Source of the DNA: JANRJY01 sp033763735
Lineage (GTDB): Bacteria; Bacteroidota; Bacteroidia; Cytophagales; UBA9547
Direction: 5' to 3'
Length of the DNA stretch: 64,000 nt
NCBI GenBank assembly: GCA_033763735.1
Contig: JANRJY010000026.1
Coordinates: forward strand, 112,299-176,298
Position 1 is the first letter of the stretch, and each line of letters starts with the position of its first letter. The notes beneath the pieces are model-generated. The model had not been told where the DNA came from, did not search any database, and saw only the letters and a list, made by a program, of their open reading frames with translations. Positions 26,512 through 33,479 of the stretch are shown here, in pieces. The translations under genes and the position numbers were made by a program.

Positions 26512-26534
26512 TACATTTGGTTATATTAATTTTG
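26512..26534 (+). promoter_or_regulatory. Two overlapping candidate -7 boxes upstream of recX
   Basis: TACATTTG at 26512-26519 and TAATTTTG at 26527-26534 both match TAnnTTTG. The second ends 6 bp before the preferred recX ATG (26541), the same geometry as at the flippase gene. TTTG at 26499-26502 could be a -33 box, but its 24-bp spacing to the second -7 box is longer than usual. Confidence 0.4.
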
Positions 26535-26540
26535 CATTTC

Positions 26541-27014
26541 ATGGAGCACAAATCAACAAAAAAACACACACCAAAAGAAGCTTTTCCAAAAATATGCCGT
26601 TTTTGTGCTTATCAGGAACGCACACAACAACAAGTAAGGGACAAGTTATACGAGCTTGGATTAAATGGAGATGATGTTGAAAATATCATTTCAACATTAA
26701 TCACAGAAAACTTTATAAATGAAGAAAGATTTGCCAAATCATACGCTTCAGGAAAATTTCGTAATAATCATTGGGGTAGGATTAAAATAAAACAAGGCTT
26801 AAAAGCAGAGAAAATATCTGAATATTGCATTAAAAAAGGCCTTTTGGAAATATCCAATGAAGATTATAGTCAAACCTTAAGAAAATTGATTTCGAAAAAA
26901 TCGAAAGAATTCTCCGATAAAAATCCCTTGATCAAGAAACATAAAGTTGCAAACTATTTGATAGGAAAAGGTTATGAGCAAGATTTGGTTTGGGATTTTT
27001 TGAATCAACAATAA
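26541..27014 (+). CDS. recX: Regulatory protein RecX
   Basis: The protein has 157 residues from the ATG at 26541 (MEHKSTKKHT). The frame is open further upstream to 26478, but that would overlap the divergent gene. RecX landmarks are CRFCAYQERTQQQVRDKLYELG, INEERFAKSYASGKFRNNHWGRIKIKQ (split by reading) and the terminal GYEQDLVWDFL. RecX consists of three-helix repeats that bind and inhibit RecA filaments. recA is not nearby. It stands alone, with candidate promoter boxes immediately upstream. Confidence 0.92.
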   Translation: MEHKSTKKHTPKEAFPKICRFCAYQERTQQQVRDKLYELGLNGDDVENIISTLITENFINEERFAKSYASGKFRNNHWGRIKIKQGLKAEKISEYCIKKGLLEISNEDYSQTLRKLISKKSKEFSDKNPLIKKHKVANYLIGKGYEQDLVWDFLNQQ

Positions 27015-27033
27015 TTTTATTTGATAACAATTG

Positions 27034-27041
27034 TATTTTTG
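27034..27041 (+). promoter_or_regulatory. Candidate -7 box of the FGGY kinase gene
   Basis: TATTTTTG matches TAnnTTTG exactly and lies 30 bp before the ATG at 27072. A clear -33 box at the right distance is lacking. Confidence 0.35.
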
Positions 27042-27071
27042 AGCCGCATTTTTTAAAATAACAAAATAGAT

Positions 27072-28376
27072 ATGATAAAATGTACTGCCGTTTTTGACAT
27101 TGGAAAAACCAACAAAAAACTACTACTATTTGACGAAAAATTCAATATCGTTCACGAAATACAATCCAAATTTGAAGAAATAAAAGATGAAGATGGTTAC
27201 TCTTGTGAGGACCTCAAAGCGCTTACAATTTGGATGAAAGATTCATGGGCTAAATTGGAGTCAAACACCCAATTTGATGTTAAAGCTTTGAATTTTGCCA
27301 CCTATGGCGCTTCTTTTGTTCATCTTGATTCCGATTTCAAACCTGTTACCCCTTTATACAACTACCTTAAACCACTTCCTCAGGTCATAGAAACTAAGTT
27401 TTTTGTTAGTTATGGTGACAAAATGGACTTTGCAACTACTACTGCTTCTCCTTATTTGGGCATGCTCAACTCAGGATTGCAGATTTATTGGCTTAAATAC
27501 ACAAAACCGAATGTGTTTAAAAATATAAAACATTCACTTCATTTTCCTCAATATTGCTCTTTTCTTTTCACCAATCAATTAAGTACCGAATTTACAAGTA
27601 TTGGCTGTCATACAGGTCTTTGGGACATGAGCAAAAATGATTATCATGAATTTGTATATAATGAAGGGTTCGATACATTATTTCCAAAAATTTCTAAAAA
27701 ACATTTTAATGGGACAACCTCATACAGAGGACAAGCAATTCCGGTTGGCACCGGACTTCACGATAGTTCGGCTGCATTAATTCCTTATTTGCAAAAATTT
27801 AGCGAGCCATTTGTGTTACTTTCAACAGGCACTTGGTGTATAGCTTTAAACCCATTTGCAAAAAAACTTTTAGCAAAAAGCGAATTACTTAATGATTGCC
27901 TTAATTATATGACTTTTGAAGGAAATCAAGTAAAAGCCTCTAGATTATTCTTAGGTAATTTTCATGAAATTTTTACCAAACTATTTGCAAGCCAATTTAA
28001 CAAACCATTGGATTATTATAAAGGGATAAAATTCAATCCAATTGTTTTAGAAACAATTAAATCAAGTGATGTTTTGTTGAGCGATAGATTTAACCCTGAA
28101 CCAAAAGTTTCAGATTCAATTTTGAAAATGTATAATTCTTATGAAGAGGCCTATCATAAACTGCTTGATGAAATGACCGATTTTCAAATGGACGCACTTC
28201 GAATGGCAGGTGAAAACTTCGAACATATTAAATATGTATATGTAGATGGAGGGTTTAACAAAAATAACTTGTTTATGACTTTACTACAGCAAAAACTTCC
28301 AGAAGTTAAAGTTCAAGCATTTGAAATTTCGCAAGGAACTTCTTTAGGAGCCGCGAGAGTAATGAGTAATGTGTAA
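27072..28376 (+). CDS. FGGY-family carbohydrate kinase
   Basis: The 434-residue protein has the two-lobed ASKHA/FGGY pattern: the N-terminal phosphate loop AVFDIGKTNKKLLLFD, a VPVGTGLHDSSAALI segment (as in GxHD-type FGGY kinases), VLLSTGTWCIAL, and the C-terminal adenosine loop YVDGGFNKNNLFM with QGTSLGAARV. The DIGKTNKK form of the first loop is typical of a Bacteroidota branch related to rhamnulokinases and fuculokinases. It phosphorylates a ketose or similar sugar in the cytoplasm; which one is not clear. No isomerase or aldolase is adjacent. The last four codons lie inside a 14-bp tandem duplication (28360-28387). Confidence 0.85.
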   Translation: MIKCTAVFDIGKTNKKLLLFDEKFNIVHEIQSKFEEIKDEDGYSCEDLKALTIWMKDSWAKLESNTQFDVKALNFATYGASFVHLDSDFKPVTPLYNYLKPLPQVIETKFFVSYGDKMDFATTTASPYLGMLNSGLQIYWLKYTKPNVFKNIKHSLHFPQYCSFLFTNQLSTEFTSIGCHTGLWDMSKNDYHEFVYNEGFDTLFPKISKKHFNGTTSYRGQAIPVGTGLHDSSAALIPYLQKFSEPFVLLSTGTWCIALNPFAKKLLAKSELLNDCLNYMTFEGNQVKASRLFLGNFHEIFTKLFASQFNKPLDYYKGIKFNPIVLETIKSSDVLLSDRFNPEPKVSDSILKMYNSYEEAYHKLLDEMTDFQMDALRMAGENFEHIKYVYVDGGFNKNNLFMTLLQQKLPEVKVQAFEISQGTSLGAARVMSNV

Positions 28377-28387
28377 TGAGTAATGTG
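28360..28387. repeat. Two tandem copies of a 14-bp word spanning the kinase stop codon
   Basis: TAATGAGTAATGTG occurs twice in a row (28360-28373 and 28374-28387). The first copy encodes the end of the kinase (VMSNV) and its stop. The duplication looks like slippage. Related short words continue into the following spacer. Confidence 0.85.
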
Positions 28388-28466
28388 TAATTTATTACTC
28401 TCATGCTCAACTCAAAAACTTTAAACTCAACAACTCACTAACTTATTAACTCAATAACTTTAATAC

Positions 28467-28676
28467 GTGAGCAATTCAAAACTTCAATACATCAATATGA
28501 CCTGCGGATATGTATGTCCTGTATGTGAAGGAAAGGGATTTGATGAAAATACGCTTGAAAACTGCGATTATTGTAACAAAACAGACAATATTGTTAAAAA
28601 ACAACCGTTAATAATTTCAGACGAACAATGGATTGATGCTGTACATAACAACTGCCCATGTGGAAATTATGAATAA
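28467..28676 (+). CDS. Small Cys-rich (zinc-ribbon-like) protein
   Basis: The frame starts with GTG at 28467 (69 residues). An ATG at 28497 would give 59 residues (MTCGYVCPVCEGKG) and keeps all the Cys motifs. It contains CGYVCPVCEGKGFDEN, then NCDYCNK, then CPCGNYE at the C-terminus, so a small zinc-binding fold is likely. DnaJ-like CxxCxGxG spacing is present once. I do not recognise the family. It lies alone between the kinase and the DUF1573 gene in a region of low-complexity spacer DNA, yet the reading frame is intact with a sensible composition. Confidence 0.6.
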   Translation: MSNSKLQYINMTCGYVCPVCEGKGFDENTLENCDYCNKTDNIVKKQPLIISDEQWIDAVHNNCPCGNYE

Positions 28677-28787
28677 GTAAATGAATAGAAGCGCAAATGA
28701 TTGAATGATTGATTTTAGAATGATTGAATATAAAAAAATAATAAGTTTAGTCTTTCAATTTTAACACCTGAACACATTGAAATTGAA

Positions 28788-28834
28788 CACTTTAAACTCA
28801 ACAACTTTAAACTCCAAAACTTTAAACTCAGTAA
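28788..28834. repeat. Low-complexity spacer with recurring ACTTTAAACTC words
   Basis: ACTTTAAACTC occurs three times within 47 bp (28788-28834), with small changes between copies. The same word stands at 28418-28428 and near 30287-30297. The spacer 28677-28847 holds no gene and has further TGATTGAATGATTG words around 28700. Confidence 0.75.
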
Positions 28835-28847
28835 CCCAAAATCTGCC

Positions 28848-29234
28848 ATGTCTCACAAACTCACAATCTCACTTCTTACAATCTTACTCACCACACTCTT
28901 CTCTTCTGCCCAAGCCGATTTCAAATTCGAAAAAATGGAATATGACTTTGGAAGCACTGTTGAAAAAGACGACACCCTTTGGTACGAATTCAAATTTAAG
29001 AACATTGGCTCCGATCCTTTGGTGATCAACGATATTAAAACAGCTTGTGAATGCACACTTGCGGATTATTCAAAAAAACCAGTAATGCCGGGTAAAGAAG
29101 GTGTTATTAGAGCTGGGTATAAGTATAAAGGCAAGCAAGGAACTTATAATAAAACATTGACAATCATTGCAAATACAATGCCTGCAGTTACTCAGCTTAC
29201 CATTAAAGGAGTTATACTTGAATCTAAAAAGTAG
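28848..29234 (+). CDS. DUF1573 domain-containing secreted protein
   Basis: The 128-residue precursor has an N-terminal signal peptide (LTISLLTILLTTLFSSAQA) and then one DUF1573 unit: FKFEKMEYDFGSTVEKDDT, then FKFKNIGSDPLVINDIKTACECT, PVMPGKEGVIRAGY and the terminal LTIKGVI strand. The fold is a single immunoglobulin-like beta sandwich, exported to the periplasm or envelope. Function is unknown, although such proteins are abundant in Bacteroidota. It is 177 bp upstream of exbB, with no obvious terminator between. Confidence 0.88.
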   Translation: MSHKLTISLLTILLTTLFSSAQADFKFEKMEYDFGSTVEKDDTLWYEFKFKNIGSDPLVINDIKTACECTLADYSKKPVMPGKEGVIRAGYKYKGKQGTYNKTLTIIANTMPAVTQLTIKGVILESKK

Positions 29235-29277
29235 ATATATTAAGAAAAAATAACATTGAAAAAATGAAAACAAAGTT

Positions 29278-29306
29278 TTTGGTTTTCAAATCAAATAATA
29301 TATTTG
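29278..29306 (+). promoter_or_regulatory. Candidate promoter of the exbB-tonB cluster
   Basis: TTTG at 29278-29281 is followed after 17 bp by TATATTTG at 29299-29306, an exact -7 box. The spacing is slightly shorter than the usual 19-21 bp. It would give a 5' leader of about 100 bp before exbB. Confidence 0.4.
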
Positions 29307-29411
29307 CGCTTCTTCCATTATAAAGATTATTAAAAAAATATTTAAAATTTAACATTGAATTAATATAAAACTAATTCTTTTGCTTCTATAACCAGTTAAC
29401 TAAATCTCCAA

Positions 29412-30224
29412 ATGAACAAAACAAGTAAAAAAAGCTCTTCTAATTTCAGTGGTATGTTTGCAGGTGCTGCCATTTTGATATGTTTAATCGTAGGACACCT
29501 AATTTTCCATTTGATTATGGGTAATGGTGCAAACTTTGAAGGTGGCACCAATGAAGGTCATCCCCTACCTGGAAATTATTTGGGTATAGTATACAAAGGA
29601 GGCTTTATCGTTCCTGTATTAATGTCATTTTTTTTAATAGTATTTGTAGTTTCAATTGAGCGTTTTCTAACACTTGGCAAAGCCAGTGGTGCTGGTTCCA
29701 TTGAATCATTTGTATTTAAAGTTCGTGACTTGTTAAGCGCTAATAATATTGATGGAGCTATTGCTGAGTGCGATAAACAAAAAGGTTCTGTAGGAAATGT
29801 AGTAAGAGCTACCTTAGAAAAATATCGTGAAATGACTACTGCTACCAATTTTGACAAAGACCAAAAAATAGCTGCAATTCAAAAACAAACAGAAGAAGCT
29901 ACATCTTTAGAATTGCCAATGTTAGAAAAAAATCTTTCTATCCTTTCAACTTTAGCCTCAGTTGCTACTCTAGTAGCACTTTTGGGAACTGTACTTGGTA
30001 TGATTCGTGCATTTGCTGCAATGTCATCGGCAGGTGCTCCTGATGCTACTGCTCTTGCAACCGGTATTTCTGAAGCCTTGATTAACACTGCTATTGGTAT
30101 CGGTACTTCTGCTATTTCAATTATTTGCTACAATTTCTTCACTACAAAAATTGATGGATTGTCGTACACAATTGATGAAGCCGGATTATCAATCGCTTCT
30201 ACATTCAATACCAACTACAAATAG
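29412..30224 (+). CDS. exbB: MotA/TolQ/ExbB proton channel family protein
   Basis: The 270-residue protein has an N-terminal membrane helix (residues 15-36), a second helix around 68-87 followed by SIERFLTLG, a cytoplasmic part, and two C-terminal helices (ATLVALLGTVLGMIRAFAAM and ALINTAIGIGTSAISII). This is the ExbB/TolQ layout with the conserved A-x-x-T-A-x-G-I-x-x-(S/A)-I region. With two ExbD proteins and TonB downstream it forms the proton-driven motor that energises outer-membrane receptors. The 80-bp space to exbD contains repeated ACTCATAAACTTT words. Confidence 0.93.
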   Translation: MNKTSKKSSSNFSGMFAGAAILICLIVGHLIFHLIMGNGANFEGGTNEGHPLPGNYLGIVYKGGFIVPVLMSFFLIVFVVSIERFLTLGKASGAGSIESFVFKVRDLLSANNIDGAIAECDKQKGSVGNVVRATLEKYREMTTATNFDKDQKIAAIQKQTEEATSLELPMLEKNLSILSTLASVATLVALLGTVLGMIRAFAAMSSAGAPDATALATGISEALINTAIGIGTSAISIICYNFFTTKIDGLSYTIDEAGLSIASTFNTNYK

Positions 30225-30241
30225 TTATTGTTTATAGGTTT

Positions 30242-30303
30242 CGAACTTATTATGAGTATTTAACTCATAAACTTTATAACTCATAAACTTTAAACTCATA
30301 AAC
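30242..30303. repeat. Low-complexity ACTCATAAACTTTAAACTC repeats between exbB and exbD
   Basis: AACTCATAAACTTTA recurs three times with minor changes in the spacer right up to the exbD ATG. It is the same word family as in the spacers at 28.4 and 28.8 kb. Confidence 0.75.
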
Positions 30304-30304
30304 C

Positions 30305-30928
30305 ATGCCAAAAGTTAAAGTAAAACGCAAAGGAGTAGCACTTGACATGACCGCCATGTGCGATGTTGCTTTCCTCTTGCTTACATTCTTCATTCTTACC
30401 ACCAAGTTCAAACCGAACGAACCACTTACCGTTGATACACCCACATCCATATCAACTACAAAGGTTCCGGAATCAGACATTATGCTTATATCTATAGGAA
30501 ATGATGGTCGAATATTCTTTGGTATTGATGGTCAGTATGATAGAATTACCATGCTTGACAGAATAGCAAAAGAAAAAGGCATTACGTTTTCTGATAAACA
30601 GAAAAAAGCTTTTTCATTGATGGATAGCTTTGGTTGCCCAATCAACCAGCTACCCGGTTTCTTGAATTTGGATGGACCAGATATGCAACGATTTGAACAA
30701 AAAGGTATTCCATGTGATTCATTAACCAATGAATTATACACTTGGGTATTGAACGCACGATATACTAATCCTAAAATTCGTATTGCAATTAAAGGTGATC
30801 GTAAAGCAGATTATAAAATTGTTAAAAATATCATTGCTACGTTACAAGATCAAAACATCAATCGTTTTAATCTGGTAACCGGTATGGAAGGACGACCCAC
30901 AGTTGAAGCTCCAACAGCACCAATATAA
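30305..30928 (+). CDS. exbD: Biopolymer transport protein ExbD (first copy)
   Basis: The 207-residue protein has a short basic N-terminus, then DMTAMCDVAFLLLTFFIL, the single membrane helix with the proton-binding Asp (Asp20). The periplasmic C-terminal domain ends with NIIATLQDQNINRFNLVTGME, a typical ExbD end. An extra segment of about 60 residues in the middle (near KQKKAFSLMDSFGCPINQL) makes it longer than classic ExbD (about 140 residues), as usual in Bacteroidota duplicates. It lies downstream of exbB and 39 bp before the second exbD. Confidence 0.92.
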   Translation: MPKVKVKRKGVALDMTAMCDVAFLLLTFFILTTKFKPNEPLTVDTPTSISTTKVPESDIMLISIGNDGRIFFGIDGQYDRITMLDRIAKEKGITFSDKQKKAFSLMDSFGCPINQLPGFLNLDGPDMQRFEQKGIPCDSLTNELYTWVLNARYTNPKIRIAIKGDRKADYKIVKNIIATLQDQNINRFNLVTGMEGRPTVEAPTAPI

Positions 30929-30967
30929 ATAATTGTTTCACAAAACTAACGCTAAAAAGATAAGAAT

Positions 30968-31558
30968 ATGGCAGATATGGGCGAAGGTGGCGGAGGCCAT
31001 GATGATAAGAAAGGAAAGAAAAAGAAGAAAGGCTCCCCAAGAGTAGATATGACACCTATGGTGGATTTGGGCTTTTTATTAATTACGTTCTTTATGCTTA
31101 CTACTACTATGAGTAAGCCACAAGCAATGGAATTAAATATGCCTGACAAAACTGAAAAACCTGATGAAACTCAAAAAATCAAGGAATCACACTCTCTTAC
31201 AGTTATATTGGGTGAAGATGATAAAATTTATTGGTTTCAAGGTTTGGCTAAAGACGCGACCATTGGTGATAATGGAGGAATTACAGACTATTCTTCTACC
31301 GGAATTAGAAAAGTAATTTTGGACAAAACCAAAGAAGTGGGTTATAATTATGAGAAAAAGCTTTGGAACTTAATAATTGTCATTAAAGCAAAAGACGAAT
31401 CGAAATACAAAAATATTGTTGATATTTTGGATGAAATGGCAATAACAGGTTCTAAAAGATATGCAATTGTAGCATTTACGGATGAAGATAAAGCTGTAAT
31501 TGCCAAATTTGATGGAAATGGAAGTACAGAAGCAGCCGCACCTGCTCCAACTAATTAA
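30968..31558 (+). CDS. exbD: Biopolymer transport protein ExbD (second copy)
   Basis: The 196-residue protein has an unusual N-terminal tail of Gly and Lys (residues 5-21), then RVDMTPMVDLGFLLITFFML with the proton-binding Asp33 at the start of the membrane helix. The rest is the periplasmic domain, including YKNIVDILDEMAITGSKRY. The C-terminus ends in an Ala/Pro-rich tail. Two different ExbD proteins with one ExbB suggest a heteromeric stator, common in this phylum. It lies 15 bp before tonB. Confidence 0.92.
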   Translation: MADMGEGGGGHDDKKGKKKKKGSPRVDMTPMVDLGFLLITFFMLTTTMSKPQAMELNMPDKTEKPDETQKIKESHSLTVILGEDDKIYWFQGLAKDATIGDNGGITDYSSTGIRKVILDKTKEVGYNYEKKLWNLIIVIKAKDESKYKNIVDILDEMAITGSKRYAIVAFTDEDKAVIAKFDGNGSTEAAAPAPTN

Positions 31559-31573
31559 AGAAAACAAACAGAT

Positions 31574-32371
31574 ATGGCTGATATTATTTTAAAAGATTCC
31601 TGGACTGAAATAATTTTCAGGGACAAAAACCAAAAATATGGGGCTTATGAATTGAGGCATTTGTATACTCAGTATACCAATCGTGCTTTAATTATTGCAA
31701 TAATCGTTTTTTCGGCTGCAATTGCTGCTCCTCTGCTTTTGTCTTTTATTGATTTTGGTAAAGACAAAGAAAATGAAATGATTGATGTGAACTTGGAGTT
31801 ATTACCACCTCCTCCTATCGATCCTAACACACCTCCGCCACCGCCCCCACCCAAAATTGAATTGCCTAAGTTGGTAGCTTCTGTGAAGTTTTTGCCTCCT
31901 AAAGTGGAAGAAGACGAAAAAGTACAAGACGAAGAACCTCCAACTGTTGATGATATGAAGGACAAGCAAATAGCTACCGTCAACCAGGAAGGTGAAAAAT
32001 CATCGGTGGATGTAATTGAAGAAACGCCCCATGTAATTGAAGAACCTAAAGCGGAAGAAGTGTTTCTAGTAGTTGAGGAAATGCCTGAATTTGAAGGCGG
32101 ACAAGCAGGAATGATGAAATACATTCAAAAAAACATTTCATATCCTAAACAAGCATCTGCAATGGGGCTTGAAGGAAGAGTAATTGTTTCGTTTGTAATT
32201 AATGGAAATGGCGAAGTTGCTGATGTGCAAGTACTTAAAGGTATTGGAGGCGGATGCGATGAAGAAGCCATGCGAGTGATAAAATCACTTCCAAAATGGA
32301 AACCAGGCAAACAAAACGGTAGAGCTGTATCTGTGAAGTTTACAGTTCCTATTAAGTTTGCTTTACAATAA
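31574..32371 (+). CDS. tonB: Energy transducer TonB
   Basis: The 265-residue protein has a conserved cytoplasmic start of the Bacteroidota type (FRDKNQKYGAYELRHLY), a membrane helix at about 38-58, a Pro-rich periplasmic linker (LPPPPIDPNTPPPPPPP, then repeated Glu/Pro), and a C-terminal TonB domain (YPKQASAMGLEGRVIVSFVI to the terminal FTVPIKF). It carries force from the ExbB-ExbD motor to TonB-dependent outer-membrane transporters. A strong terminator follows its stop. Confidence 0.96.
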   Translation: MADIILKDSWTEIIFRDKNQKYGAYELRHLYTQYTNRALIIAIIVFSAAIAAPLLLSFIDFGKDKENEMIDVNLELLPPPPIDPNTPPPPPPPKIELPKLVASVKFLPPKVEEDEKVQDEEPPTVDDMKDKQIATVNQEGEKSSVDVIEETPHVIEEPKAEEVFLVVEEMPEFEGGQAGMMKYIQKNISYPKQASAMGLEGRVIVSFVINGNGEVADVQVLKGIGGGCDEEAMRVIKSLPKWKPGKQNGRAVSVKFTVPIKFALQ

Positions 32372-32388
32372 TAATTTCTAAATTTTTG

Positions 32389-32419
32389 AAACAGCCCATT
32401 CGAAAGTTTGGGCTGTTTT
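32389..32419 (+). terminator. Rho-independent terminator after tonB
   Basis: A perfect 10-bp stem, AAACAGCCCA (32389-32398) with TGGGCTGTTT (32409-32418), and a 10-bp loop, is followed by T residues. It starts 18 bp after the tonB stop and closes the exbB-exbD-exbD-tonB unit. Confidence 0.88.
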
Positions 32420-32919
32420 GTTTAGAGCTGAATACAAGCACTTCGACATGATAAGTGCGACATCAAAGTTTGTCATTAAAAAAAATAAAGTAGAAAACTA
32501 TTTACAGAACAAATAACGGATTGCTTCGTGCCTCGCAATGACATGTCAAGAACGTCATTGCGAATCCAGCGAAAAGCGGGAATGAAGCAATCTGCAGTAA
32601 TACATAGGAGTTTCTTTCAGGGAGCTAGTAGAAGGAGAATAAAATATTCTGTATTATAAAGGGCGCAGAATGCACTTCGACAAGCTCAGCGAGATAGCGT
32701 GGGTTGTCTTCCAAAGCCTGTCGAAGGACAACATAACCTTCATTGTCACCCCGAAGCATGAGGGGTCTAAAAAAATTAGATGCTTCGTTCCTCAGCATGA
32801 CAATTGAGGCATAGGTTATATAAAGAAATGAAGATATAGATCCTAAGCATTATTTTGAGTTAAAAAAAGCAGGCTGTCGAACGACAAAAACATTAAATTA
32901 AAAACAAAAACATTATAAA
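32420..32919. repeat. Gene-free cluster of dispersed palindromic repeats
   Basis: This 500-bp stretch has no credible gene but at least three palindromic elements. (1) 32519-32592: GATTGCTTC...CGCAATGAC on the left; GTCATTGCG (32554-32562) and GAAGCAATC (32584-32592) on the right. (2) 32675-32726: CTTCGACAAGCT against AGCCTGTCGAAG, with one G-T pair. (3) 32742-32804: ATTGTCA against TGACAAT, with inner CGAAGCAT (32752-32759) against ATGCTTCG (32780-32787). Their wording matches families of short mobile palindromes widespread in bacterial genomes. They encode no protein. Confidence 0.8.
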
Positions 32920-33102
32920 ATGACATTTCTAAAATACCTTGGGCTCGCATTTGCATTTGTTTACATCTTATTTGGAGCATATTTTTTATTATCTCCATTT
33001 ATTTTTCCAAGTGCAGCTACCATTCCAAATGCAAATATATTTGGTATACTTTTGGTAGCTTATGGAGCTTTCAGGATATATCGCCATTTTACAAAAAAAT
33101 GA
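32920..33102 (+). CDS. Tiny membrane protein (60 residues), unknown
   Basis: MTFLKYLGLAFAFVYILFG opens a protein with two hydrophobic helices (about residues 4-28 and 38-52) and a basic C-terminus (YRHFTKK). Its TGA overlaps the ATG of the next small gene (ATGA at 33099-33102), which supports translation. I do not recognise a family beyond a generic small two-helix membrane protein. Confidence 0.6.
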   Translation: MTFLKYLGLAFAFVYILFGAYFLLSPFIFPSAATIPNANIFGILLVAYGAFRIYRHFTKK

Positions 33103-33353
33103 CAAAGGAGTACATCAAAGAAAAGTGCAGTAACTTGAGGTTGAAAATGGGATTGACTGCAAACATCCTAATTGCAACTATTTCTGCATCAATATTGAAA
33201 ATTACAAGTTTCAGTTTTGGTCAATCATATTTTGATGGAATTGTTATAACTGTAGCAGGTATTTTGTCTTTAGTATTAATGAAATATTTTTTGGATAAAA
33301 ATGCAGAATTAGATAAATTAACAGAAAATTTGAAAGAAAATGAACCCAATTGA
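33099..33353 (+). CDS. Small membrane protein (84 residues), unknown
   Basis: It has two hydrophobic segments (about residues 17-35 and 44-63), then a charged C-terminal helix (KNAELDKLTENLKENEPN). It overlaps the preceding gene by 4 bp and the following 35-residue frame by 14 bp, so the three form one translationally coupled set upstream of the PstS-like gene. Function unknown. Confidence 0.6.
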   Translation: MTKEYIKEKCSNLRLKMGLTANILIATISASILKITSFSFGQSYFDGIVITVAGILSLVLMKYFLDKNAELDKLTENLKENEPN

Positions 33354-33447
33354 AATATTTAGAATTGTAATGATACTATTTTTCGCATCATTAATAATCT
33401 ATTGGGTTTATAGTATGGATACTGTAAAATCAAATAGTAAACAATAG
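33340..33447 (+). CDS. Possible 35-residue single-pass membrane peptide
   Basis: ATG at 33340 opens MNPIEIFRIVMILFFASLII, then YWVYSMDTVKSNSKQ and a TAG at 33445-33447. It is a perfect single membrane helix with a short polar tail. It overlaps the end of the 84-residue gene and ends 32 bp before the ATG of the PstS-like gene. Its size means chance cannot be excluded, but the hydrophobic profile and operon-like overlap favour a real small gene. Confidence 0.45.
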   Translation: MNPIEIFRIVMILFFASLIIYWVYSMDTVKSNSKQ

Positions 33448-33479
33448 TGCCTTACAAAGTCTTTTCAGTTTATTCTTTC

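Noticed and set aside
28777..29025. An 82-codon plus-strand frame (Leu/Asn/Thr-rich) starting in the spacer before the DUF1573 gene
   Set aside because: Its first part is translated spacer repeat DNA and the rest overlaps the DUF1573 gene, which has a signal peptide and a recognisable domain in another frame.
32420..32919. CRISPR array in the repeat-rich gap
   Set aside because: The repeats are different palindromes without equal-length spacers or multiple identical direct repeats, and no cas genes are near.
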